Assembly: GCA_973895155.1 (NCBI GenBank)
Contig: OZ316894.1
Span: forward strand, 17,360,001-17,424,000
DNA from: Marsupella aquatica
Lineage: Eukaryota > Marchantiophyta
Direction: 5' to 3'
DNA: 64,000 nucleotides
Of the stretch, positions 53,801-64,000 are shown piece by piece. The notes under the pieces are model-generated. The model saw only the letters and a program-made list of their open reading frames with translations, did not search any database and was not told where the DNA came from. The position numbers were made by a program, and so were the translations under genes. Position 1 is the first letter of the stretch; every line of letters starts with the position of its first letter.

Positions 53801-56800
53801 TTGAGCCCTATGTCCACCCACTCGTTAAATATTGTCAGAATATAAGTATGAGCTTTAGGTGATAAAACTATGTCGATTTCCTTGGGGAATCGTGCCAGCC
53901 AAGAAATGACATACGGCTTCCATCCCAATTCTTCTGGGGGAACATACACCATGCCACATCTACTCACCGTTGCAGGGGATGCCACTGCAAGATCTTGAAC
54001 TTCAAAGAGCATCCTCATTGTGGTTGGATTGAGTTTTATACGCTCCCCATTAGGCAAGCAGAGGATGCAATTATCATCCAGCACGGTGTTCATACTTTCA
54101 ATCCATATTGCATCAACAGGTCCATCAAAAACAATCCACTTTCTATCAGAGGTTGTGTCGGCAACACAACCCCTTATGATGGTGCTCGCTAGACCATCTC
54201 TCCATTCATTGGTGAGCAGATTATACTCTCCATACAACTCCCCCATCTTGATGCATTTGGGATTGAGAACGTATGCATGGGTAGTTTGAAAAGCAACATT
54301 AGGATGGTCCTTTCCTCGTAACTTTGTCATGGCATTCTTTAGCATGTTGTAGCATGTAGTCTTACCACCTCCTGTTGGCCCGACTGCCATCACTCCGAAA
54401 CGAACACTTAATGTTTCAAAGAGTTGAATGACTTTAATCACAAATTTCTCCACTATTTGTAAGCCTGCTTCCAGTAGACACTCTTCAATTGCTAGTTTAA
54501 GCTCTCCGAAGTCTTGTGGTGGAATCACAACTCCAGGGAAAAGATCGGAGATAATGGCCATGAATAGACTCACATCTTGTGCCAAAAACTTAGGAAGATT
54601 GCTGTCTTTGAATGCCCGAATCAAGACAACGTCTTCTACAAGTGTAGGATTTGCTCGCTTAAGGGCCCCTGCCATGACAAGTACTGATTTGACAGCCCTC
54701 ATACCGAAGTCATAGTGATCTTGTTGACTCAATTGTTCACTGGAGAGTTTGTACAATTTTACCATCTTTCTTGACAAGACTTTTGCATTGGCAAAGCCTT
54801 CAGAGAAGAGCATGACCTCAGCCACCAATGCATAGTCTGGAATCATCATAGATACAGGTCTAAATAGAACCTTGAGATTGTCTGGCAGTTCTGTTCGTCC
54901 GGCATACCCAGGGTTCATAGTGATGAAGACTCCACAAGTTGGCAAGAGCTTTATCTCTCTTCCTTCAAAGTTGAAACGTGCGAGCCTAGCTTTTAGAGCG
55001 TTTTGAATTGTGAGCAGTTGTTGAGCAACCACAGAGAGCACCTCAATATCGATACGATTGAACTCATCAAAACATGCCCAAGCACCACATTGTGCAAGTC
55101 CTGCAAAAAACTTCCCCATGAACTGGACCAAAGATGTGGATTTTTCAGTGTTAGAACAAAATACCCAGCCATCTGTGATAACCATATCCATGCTACATAA
55201 ATTCATGATATCATGAAGTCTACCATAAATTTCATGAATACTAAAATGTACCGGACAATTCCTTGGGCATTAAGCTGAGTGTTGATGCAAACAATGCATC
55301 GCATATCTTAAGAATGTGCATGAGGTGTCAGTCACAGTACCCTAAAATCCAGATTGTCACCACAATTGAAGACCACACATTGTATTCCAAGAGCTTTGCC
55401 AAGATCCTTAGTAGTCTCTGTCTTGCCTGTCCCGGCAGGTCCAGCTGGGGCGCCTCCGAGCTTCAAATGCAATGCACCCGTAAGGGTCATGTAGCAGCGG
55501 TCTGTGAGAGGAGTAATGACAAGCCTCGGTTGCGCACCAAGGTACTCATACGCATAAAGAAAACGGGCGTTTGTTTGGCGTATGGTGCTATCTTCAAGCT
55601 CGTCATCCCAGTAGTAGCGTAATTGCATTTGCCATCCAAAGTCAGTGGATTTGAAAATCTTTTCTCTGCACCATCCAAGAGAAACTGTCCAAATAGATTG
55701 TGGGTAATGTGTAGACAGTCTACCAAGTAAGAAACAAATACTAAGAATTATATGGTACAAGTGCATCAGAGCCACAGAGTTAGGACTTGAAAATCTGAGG
55801 TCTGTAGACTGAAAGCTAATTTGCAAACACCAACACTGTAAACACTCTCTTTGAATTTAGCTGGTGTTCTGGCTTTACCATTCATCAACCTGCAAATGTA
55901 GTACCGAGGACAAAGTAAACTTACCGGACCATGTCATCCACAATGTCTCGAGCATGAACATCTATGGTAATCAGAGCACACAAAATCTTCCTTTCCAGAG
56001 ATTTAAGCTCTCCTCTCACCAATACCGACAGTGCCTCCAGTTGATTTATGCAAAGCTCCAACGATTCAACAAGGGCCACCTCCACATTCTTGGCATCGCC
56101 AGCTTTCAAGGCATCTTCAACCATTTTACTCCAATATATCTGACTCGTCATGACCACCAATTGGGCAGCATGTTTGAGAGTCCATTCAGGTCGTGGCCTC
56201 TTTACGTAATCTTGAACAGAGAGTTTAGCCAACCTGTGTTTTCAAACACACAACAGTTCCTTGAGATTATCCGTGGTTGCGTCTAATGCGTGGGCTCTGT
56301 TTACATCAAAGCTCTTGAACAAAAATGTCACTTCTAAGACCTGGGTACCAGATGTCATTGAAGCCCCACAGACCACAACAGTTGACAAGACGATAGGGTG
56401 GATTGCTGCAACCTGCATGAACGGCTCTGAATTGTTACTTTTTACTAGATAGCACCTTTCCTCTGTATAAATGGCCTCTCTTTTGTCTGTCAAAAATGGC
56501 CTAATCCATCAGAGTCCCCAGGGCAAAGGTTATCAAGCATCTACTTTACCCCTCTATGGCTAAACACAAAACCAAGAAAACATCTATGATTAGCCACTGT
56601 TGATGAATTTAAAGAGAAAGACTGGCCGACCTTCGCAAACTGGCCACCATACTCTGTTCAACAGATGTGAGCCAAGTTTCCACATTCCCTCGGGCCTTCA
56701 GGTTCTTTCCGAGCGTGACCCTTTCTCCTTCTCCAGAAACCATCCCATAAATGTCGATGCTCTTGGGGTCTTCTCCAAAATCCAGACTTCGGATACCATC

Positions 56801-59800
56801 TGGTAACAGGATTTTATCACAAGAACACCTCATAACCTCGTTTGGCACTCTATACTGCAATACTATATTCTTTGGGGCGTAAAGTTTTGTTGCACAACTT
56901 GTTCTGTGCAGCAGCACGAGCATCAGGCTAGTCTTAGCAATGCTTGAACAGGGCAAGTGACACTAGACCGGCCGGGAGGCATTTGAATGATTGAGTTCAG
57001 AATGTAAGAGTCTGCAGGCTTTCAAATAAAAATAGGGGAATGTTAAATCCACCCGAAGGTTTTACTATGTTCACTCTAATAACTAGAACTAGCCCACTTT
57101 GTTGGTGTCTCAAAATCTGCAGGCCTACAAACCTGTTACATCAATGGTTGGGCTTGTTATGGGGTTGAGGGTTTAGGCTTTCAACCTTATAAATTAGAAC
57201 TGGTTGCCATTTAATCACCCAGTTGCTATGACAGCTTTAGTTTCATTGCCGGCACTGATTGATACATTTCCAGGTTCCTTGGTTTTCGAGTAAGTTCAAA
57301 CACAGTCCTTTCAGCTTAATTGGACGCTTAGAGAAGCCTGTTTTCGAATTCTTGTGAGGGTATCAGTGAATGTGTCTGAGGAATTTACAAGGAAGAGACT
57401 CGGAACATAGCTGAAACTTACCAAAACATTTTGACATGTGTGGTTGCACGGCTTGTACGTTGCGTGTTTGGGCAAGAATCTCCAACAATTCATCATTTGA
57501 AAGAAAGTAGAAACGAGGAAACGCCATGCGCTTCGTCTCCAAATAGTCTTCCAAATTCTTCTGAATCTTCTCCAATGTTTCGTTACTTTTGGTGAACGTT
57601 TCAAGCCAGCCAGGAGATGTACCAGCTTGGAGTGCATTTGCCCTGTCAGCAAAATTTTATGTTGATCAATGATACATCTTGCTGATCGGATGGGATCTAT
57701 ATCCCAAATCTTGTGATCGGATAGCATTCCTAAGCGTGCATGGGATATCTGGCAACATGCAGTTTAACTGCAAGGTGGGATCCCATCCGAGCTTAAACTT
57801 TTGCATAGAGATCCCATCGCAGCTCAGCTTTAAACTCTACTGAGGCTCGAAGGTTTCTCTTGCAAAAAGCATAAACAAACAACATATAGTCCTTTCATGA
57901 GGAGTTTTATTATCCATCTTGTCCCTTCAATGCCCATGAAATTGGAAAACAACTCCCAATGCCGGTCAAAGAGGTAACGAACCTGTCATGTGTGCGTTTC
58001 ATGATGTCTTTGAATTGTTTGTCCACTGCAAAGAAAGCTTTGCTCTCGTTGGGAAGTTGTCGTTGGATGTCAGGTGCACTAAAAATACTTTCCAAATACA
58101 TCCATTGTTTTTGGCACTCACACCACTGATCCAACACCTTTCCAAAGAGTTTGAGTTGGTTTTCCATTTTCTCAACCTCGTTCTTGATTCCAGCAACAAA
58201 TCTGGGTAGAATCATATGAAGGTCAACTTTTTTGAAGAAAAAACTCAAGAAAGTGGAGAAAGTATTTTTCTTGCTTGCTCTACCTAGATAAACATTTGTT
58301 TTACATTGAGATATATCACATTGCCACTTTTTTTTGTCCAATTACATACTTTGCCACTCTTTTTAGTTCAAGTACTACTATACATTGCCACTCTTTTTAG
58401 TTTAAGTACTACTATACATTGCCACCTTTTTTCACCATTGGTAAGCAAAGTAACTCTGCTTATTTGGCAAAAAATGTGTTGAAATAAAAAAAGAGGGGCA
58501 CTGTAGTAAATCTCAGCTGTTATATATAACAGCAGTTTCTAGTAAGTAAGATTGAAAATATTATCTTATCTATTCCCATACAAACTAAACATCTTACCAC
58601 TAATCAAACGAGTAATCCAAAGGAAAGTGGTCAAACCTTGAGGAAGTGACAGTGTTCATTGTCACCATGGAGTCCTCTAAGGCAGTCATCACATCATCAA
58701 CACTTCCAAGGACGTAGACATCCTTGAAGTCCTTATATTGCTTGACAATGAACTCAATGGTGTTCCACTGGACATGATCCAAAATCAACAAATTGAAGTT
58801 TTGTAAGTATAAAAATTTGTTGGTTGTCTCTTGGCTTTATCTGTGGCATCTTTACAACAAGATTACAAGTACAAGGAAGGTAGCTATTTCAAGACATTGT
58901 TAGAAAAGCACATGAAGTAAAATAAAGTTAGAAGTAGTGGTATTTCACTTGCACCAAAGGCTCCCACTTATTCTACACCCCTTAAAGTCATTTCACAAAA
59001 TCAGACTAGAGTGAAGCTCCCCAGGGTCTTCATTCCCCTCTCATTTTTCCAAGCCCGTTCCCTTGGCTGTGATTTTTCTGGGTAGTAGATAGAGAGAGTG
59101 GAAATCTTATTCATCCACTCATGCACGTCCCTAGTTAGATGACGACGCATTTGGCTACCTTAAGAGAATCTGCTTACTCGGACCATTTACCAAATGTCTA
59201 TGACTGGATGGATTAGTATGAATTCACTTGAAGACAAGAATGCCATTCCTATACAAACAACCACGTGCCAAAAATTCCCATAAATTTAAGTGATGTTGGT
59301 ACCTTATCTCTCACACCCTGCATAAGCTCTTCCAAGGCTGCTTCTTGTGTTGCCTCATTTGAAATATTGGCAATATCAGCTTTGAATTCCATGACATTAA
59401 AGTCAATTAATTTCCCCAAAGTAAACTGGGCATTTCGTTCAATCTGTTCCAGATTGCAACAACAACAAAAACCTGTAGAGTTAAGAGGAAAATGTTTGGT
59501 TGAAAGGGAAGAAGGTCCCCTCCCAGTTCCTTTCGCCAAAATCATGGGGTAAATGACAACATTTTGATACACTTCTCAATTATTCTTTGGCCTGTGTGCA
59601 AGAAGAAACAAAGGGCGACAGGGAAATTGCCAGGGGATAGGGGAGATAGCCAGGTGTCGAGGGATGGGAACTCACTGCCGGGCAAATCAAAATGTCCAAA
59701 TGAAAACAATATACATTTTTCATGAATAATTAGCGAGGGCATACCTTTCACCAGGCCTTTGCGAGGACAAACAAGATGCAACTGGACTTCAAGATTGAGC

Positions 59801-62800
59801 CCCATGCAGGTATAGCATACTAAAATACCTTGTGATTGATCACTGCCTCAATTTTCTTCCAATGTCTGTCCCTCAAGCACGTGTTTCTCATATTTTGTAT
59901 TACAGGAACTGAAAGTCGAAGTTCATCGACCATCTTTCGAAGCTTTTGAACAATAGGATTTGGTGGCATTCCTCTTTCCAATTTTACTGCTATCTTGGCA
60001 TATCTGTCAAGTGTCATGGTGACCTGGTTTAAAATTTTATGAAGTGAAAAAAGTCTTGGTCTTGCACACACTACACTAAATAGCATACATTGCTTAGACT
60101 CTGTGCTACTAGTTAATTCATACAATGGCCCAGATTAGCAATAAAAGGTGGGATGGTATTCTTTCAATCAGTTAGCAATTACATGATTCATTAAACCATT
60201 CTTTTGGGGAAGACAGAAGTTTACTTGTTCACAATCTCTTCAACTTCGACTGTGTCCAGACTCTCAAAATGTGTTGCTGTCCAAGTCAATGATTTTTCTT
60301 CTAGTTCTTTTAATCCCAACCACAAAGCGTGTCGCAACTCCATTTCGTCTGCTGCTTGCATTAAGTCATCAAATCTGGACTCCTCCACCTTCAAGGCAAT
60401 AGTGTTTCTAAAGTTGTCATCATTTCGTCAAAATATACATAAAAACAAGTATTTTGTTTGCTCTCAGATGTACAGAGAAGTCAACTGAAGTCTACTGATT
60501 CCTCATATGTCAAATTGTAGAAATATGTCACTAGAAAGAATATCTATATTTTCTCGCATAAGAGCCGTTCATAGCTATTGTTTCTCAACTTCCCATCTGC
60601 GTAGAATGAGGGAAAACCTGGTGCATCCCTTGATTACACTCATGAGGATTTTCCTTCTTTTAATTCATTTTGTCCCTTGTGCCTCCTCCCCCGCCCTCAA
60701 ATGAAAAAGAATATATATAGATTGATATTGATAGTAACCTGACAGCCTCCCACTGCAACTCTTTCAACGACTTAGTTTAGATTAAGCTCTAGATGAAGCT
60801 ACATAATATGTCTAAAAAACAACCAGGACATTTCATTGGGTTAAGTGTAATATCTTTAGATAGATACAAGAAAACCCTTCTTCACACTGTGACAAGGCCT
60901 CTCAAGGTCCATCATATTGTAGAGAGGCTTGCAGCTAGCTAAAATTACTCAGACATGATTACATTGCATAGCCAAAATATTCATTCAGACATGACACAAA
61001 ACTATTACCCCAAATAACTTCTGATACATCAGAATCCGGTTAGCTACAGCCTTTTGAGCTGCTACATCCTGAGATAGTCTGCCCATGTATTCCAGCATCA
61101 TGGATTGGTCTGCATCTGTAATGTCACCCCAGTCATGCCCAACAGTCCAGTGGTCATCCAGGAGAAATTGTATGCAATGCAAAAAGGGTGGCTCTAAGTC
61201 CAATTTTATTTTTTAATTAAAGTCCAATTCTTTTATTTTTCAGAGTCATCTATTAGATCCAGTGTCATGAAAAGAAAAGAAAAGAAAAGAAATTAACTAT
61301 GTGTTAACTTTTAGCTTTGATGATATGCTGCGCCATGTTTACACTAAAGCATGCCACAAATTCAAGGCTTTTTCTGTCTGCTTCTACAGGATTGTTAATA
61401 AGTGACTTTTCATTAGAATGGATACCAGTAAAGATGTGTCCTGATAATCTTTATAAAACACATGAAACTCTACACAACAGCAATTAATTAAGTGGTACAA
61501 GCTCAACACTAAAAAAGTGCAAACAACTTGAGGGTATTGGATGAAAGCAATGAATTGTCCAAAGAAATCATTTTCCTTGATTCTTTGACCTAGATGGCTA
61601 CCTAGTTTGAATGACAGCAAACCAATTGAGGGGTTTATCATAGTTTAGGAAAACCATATTAAGATTGACTCCATCATTCATTATGGCTAGATGGTTACCT
61701 GCACTCAAAACTAGTGGGTTCTGTACAGCTTCGCGGATCACAATCACATCTTTTCTTAATTTCTCCACCTCTGCAAATAGGTCAGCACTGAATTTGATGA
61801 TGTTTTCGTGCTTAGTCTCCACTACCACATCCATAGCTTCCTTACAGACGGTGAAGTCATTATTCATCATGAGATATGATGCATACTCTAGATCAGGAAC
61901 TGGAATGCCATGATCTTTCATCAAAGCATAATGGTCATGAATGAGATCAAACTCTTGTTCAAGGACATCCAGCTTAGTTTGAAATGCCTGTGTTGCCAGG
62001 TATCACAATTAGTCACAATGTCAGCCGAGCTTCCACCACTTCACACAAGATGGGTTTGGCCTACAAAAATTAAAAACTATCCTGGAATTGTACAAATGTA
62101 TATTCCACCCTGTGGCATAAATGGTGCACAAATGGCAAGCTACACTTTCAGTTGCAAGAAGGGATGAAGATATACCCTTCAGTGCATAGCTGGTAAGACT
62201 ACTTAATGTAACTCAATCATTTGGTTTTGATAGTTTAGGATATACCTAACCTCTGCAAAGTTTGCAACCTCAACAAACTCCTCAACTGTTGTAGGTTTGA
62301 CAGCCATTTTCTTCTCAGCAGCATGCACCTCGTTGATAAATACCTACTTAATTTGAAGATAAACATCTACTAAGTTAGACATCACTTGCTAAGCAGAGCT
62401 CAACCAGTACTTTCTTGGAATTTTCTATAATGATAAACTGAGAACTAAGGCATCTTGAAGTGTAAACTACTGTCATAAATCTTCAAGGGTCATAAGTCTG
62501 ATTCTCATTTAAGGATCCAAACTTATATCATCTATTGGAAAATTACCGTGTAATGCTCAGCAGCCAACACTGGCAGTAGTTGATAAATGGCTTCAAGTCC
62601 CTTACGAGGATAGGGAATAAGTGAGTTTTTTAAGTTCACATAGTTGATGTGAAAGATTCCCTGTGGATGATAATGCACAAGTATAAGGGACTACATCAAA
62701 ATTTAAAAGTTTTCGTTGCTTATCACATTGATCTTGGGTACAAGTAAAAAAAATTGTCTTCTAAATTGTTTATATGGCAGTAAAAGATATCTCATTTCCC

Positions 62801-63824
62801 TTCTTAAGTTGTCAAGCTTAGATTCAACGAAGAGGACACAAAAAGTGTCCTAGTATGATTATTTTGGGTATAAAAAACTCAGAACAAAGCTAGGCTCAAG
62901 TTTTGATAAAATCTACATAATTGTAAGGATTTTACCACTGGAGTTATTCCATTTAGAATTTTGACTTTTCAATGTTTTGGGGGATGGTATACTTTACCTT
63001 GGTTAATTATACTATTTCCTAACAAATGCACAAATTTATGGACATACCTTGGGCAATATGGATTTAAATGGTTGGTGATTTCAGTAAACCAATGATTCCC
63101 TTAAACTCAAATCCAAGGTAATATATTCCTTGGACTAGGATTTTAGAGATACAGTCATGAGGGTTTTAGAAGGACAAACTCAGAAGGAGATTACAAGATC
63201 AGTATTATTGGGTGTGGACTCAATCTCCTTAATCTCTTTTCGAAACCGCACAATGTCATTTTTGAATAACTCCAAGTCTCTTTGCTTCTTCTCAATCTGT
63301 GCAGTACAACATACAAGTTAGAGATCAAGCTATGAGAATTCCAAAATAGATTAATTTGAGTGCTTCCTTCTACTTGTTAAGAATTCCAATTCCATGTTAT
63401 GGTACATGAGAAACACTTTGGTGCAGTTCAGTGAGTTGCGCATTAGGTACACGGGGACGAGGATTGGGGGCTTTCTGTTTCATTAATGTTGTCCTGCCTA
63501 AGCTCTCACATGTCCCCCAACACATCTTGTGATGGCCACCCTACAATTTGTTTTTGGACCATCTTACCTTCCTCCACCTCAGCTTAAAAGTCTCTCTCAA
63601 CTGAAGTAGAATTGAAGCAAGGCAAACCTTGAGGCACACAAAACTGGAGTAGACCAAATTGACTATTGCAAAAAGGTTGAATTGTTTGCTAATTGAAGCA
63701 AGAAACAAGTACTCTTTGAGTTTCAAGTTACTACCTCTTCACGCATGGAGTCAGCAGAGACAAACTTGCTCTTGATGGAGGTCTCCAAGTATGGTTGAAA
63801 TGAAGTCTTGTTCATTTCTGCATC
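40959..63824 (-). CDS. Axonemal (inner-arm type) dynein heavy chain, 34 exons, 5' end outside window
   Basis: Transcript-order exons: 63824-63735, 63296-63195, 62660-62547, 62343-62251, 61987-61699, 61193-61009, 60388-60233, 60023-59829, 59443-59303, 58767-58637, 58201-57983, 57642-57422, 56799-56631, 56233-55925, 55665-55341, 55122-53218, 53021-52767, 52632-52381, 52065-51805, 51351-51045, 50692-50289, 49996-49754, 49582-49484, 49297-49037, 48812-48378, 47844-47692, 47439-47092, 46808-45345, 44567-44417, 44206-44057, 43501-43041, 42541-42257, 41864-41660, 41194-40959 (TAA). Total 10,614 nt, 3,537 residues, phase-consistent throughout. It contains the linker, six AAA domains with four intact P-loops, the stalk and the C-terminal domain. 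This is the ATP-driven motor of flagella. The single-headed inner-arm (DNAH6/DNAH1-like) type is likely but not proven. About 600-900 N-terminal residues should lie to the right. Confidence 0.96.
44663..44938. repeat. 138-bp tandem duplication inside a dynein intron
   Basis: Two almost identical copies (44663-44800 and 44801-44938) start with AATTTTTTCATTGTCGATGG and end with GTGGAGGAAGG(C/T)CTTT. They lie in the 777-bp intron between exons 28 and 29. 138 is divisible by three, so they create a spurious 98-codon open frame. Confidence 0.95.
48378..53021 (-). other. Dynein AAA3 remainder, AAA4 and stalk
   Basis: Exons 53021-52767 and 52632-52381 finish AAA3 ([30 protein letters not shown]). 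Exon 51351-51045 holds the AAA4 Walker [11 protein letters not shown] (about 51160-51190), and exon 50692-50289 continues FLFTDTQI and [23 protein letters not shown] and [10 protein letters not shown] mark the start of the stalk coiled coil at 49996-49754. The microtubule-binding tip and returning coil lie in exons 49582-48378 (heptad-rich [19 protein letters not shown] and neighbours). Confidence 0.9.
53218..55665 (-). other. Dynein AAA1, AAA2 and start of AAA3
   Basis: Exon 55341-55665 carries the end of the linker and the AAA1 Walker [11 protein letters not shown] (about 55412-55440), the main ATPase site. The 1,905-nt exon 53218-55122, the longest of the gene, opens with [11 protein letters not shown] and the AAA1 Walker [10 protein letters not shown] (about 55053-55080). 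It continues with the conserved [17 protein letters not shown] and [19 protein letters not shown]. The AAA2 Walker [10 protein letters not shown] (about 54355-54385) and the AAA3 Walker [10 protein letters not shown] (about 53313-53345) follow. All catalytic residues that I can check are intact, so this motor should be active. Confidence 0.93.
58340..58425. repeat. 37-bp tandem repeat in a dynein intron
   Basis: Two close copies of TTGCCACTCTTTTTAGTT(C/T)A followed by AGTACTACTATACA, with a partial third start TTGCCACC. They lie in the intron between exons 10 and 11. Confidence 0.8.
61266..61291. repeat. (GAAAA)n microsatellite in a dynein intron
   Basis: About five units of GAAAA/AAAAG in the intron between exons 5 and 6. 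Confidence 0.85.
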
Positions 63825-64000
63825 CTAGAAACACAGATCAAAACAATTATTTACAACTTTCTATTAATATAGGATATATATTCATTCACCTCCTAAGCCT
63901 TTTCTTCTTGAAAAAGAGCAAAGAAAACATTGTTGTCAGATTGATGCATTCTTTTTCCAATGGTTCCATGGGTGTCTTTGACTGACCTATTCCTAAGCAC

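Larger units (their letters stand above)
55925..63824 (-). other. Dynein tail end and linker region (exons 1-14 in window)
   Basis: These 14 short exons encode about 804 residues. Typical dynein N2/linker motifs are MYQKLFG joined to VEESRFDDL at the 61009/60388 junction, [65 protein letters not shown] and [21 protein letters not shown] and [13 protein letters not shown] follow. Two junctions needed judgement. The exon ending at 60233 uses an ATT|GTGAAC donor, because the next GT would break the frame. The exon starting at 60388 uses an internal AG that restores the family alignment. Confidence 0.9.

Noticed and set aside
60219-60232. Donor AACAA|GTAAAC at the end of the dynein exon starting at 60388
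   Set aside because: It leaves two extra bases and forces a stop in the next exon. The ATT|GTGAAC donor keeps the frame, although the junction should be checked with transcripts.
60389-60407. Acceptor at 60408 giving a longer dynein exon
   Set aside because: Its phase conflicts with the phase-0 donor after 61009, whereas the AG before 60388 restores both frame and the conserved LFGVEESRF alignment.

Overview
This window is nuclear DNA of a land plant. The genes have many introns with GT-AG borders, there is a Ty1/copia LTR retrotransposon whose primer-binding site matches the plant initiator-tRNA type, and plant-type genes are present (agmatine iminohydrolase, IQ-BAG co-chaperone, plant-style membrane-anchored sulfotransferase). 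Nearly the whole right third is an axonemal dynein heavy chain. Angiosperms and conifers lack that gene because they have no flagellated sperm, so the source is most likely a bryophyte, lycophyte or fern. Introns of about 60-1,100 bp and intergenic gaps of 2-8 kb fit a moderate-sized genome, and a moss is a reasonable guess, but the sequence alone does not settle the lineage.

Layout: 91-323 (+) is the last exon of 2-oxoglutarate dehydrogenase E1. 3200-8170 (+) is a complete ten-exon agmatine iminohydrolase gene (polyamine synthesis). 8.2-11.5 kb is gene-poor and full of short tandem duplications. 11551-14055 (-) is a six-exon Golgi-type sulfotransferase-like gene. 14.1-22.3 kb has no gene I can support and holds decayed repeats. 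22320-28364 (+) is a copia element with 320/324-bp LTRs and a perfect 5-bp target duplication; two premature stops and one frameshift break its polyprotein. 28.4-35.8 kb holds a short foldback hairpin, two copies of a tRNA-derived SINE-like family in opposite orientations, a small element with terminal inverted repeats, and more tandem duplications. 35860-38244 (-) is a four-exon gene for a protein with two consecutive IQ+BAG modules and a C-terminal coiled coil. 38.2-41 kb contains a 54-bp minisatellite. 40959-63824 (-) is 34 exons (3,537 codons plus stop) of a dynein heavy chain whose 5' end lies beyond the window.

The genes look like unrelated neighbours, not a functional cluster. The most unusual observations are the tandem IQ-BAG architecture produced by exon duplication, the SINE-like family with a 13-bp target-site duplication, the foldback hairpin next to the copia insertion, two GC-AG introns in the dynein gene, and a recurrent signature of 50-165-bp tandem duplications across the window. 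All exon borders were derived by hand from splice signals and reading-frame continuity; no transcript or database evidence was available.
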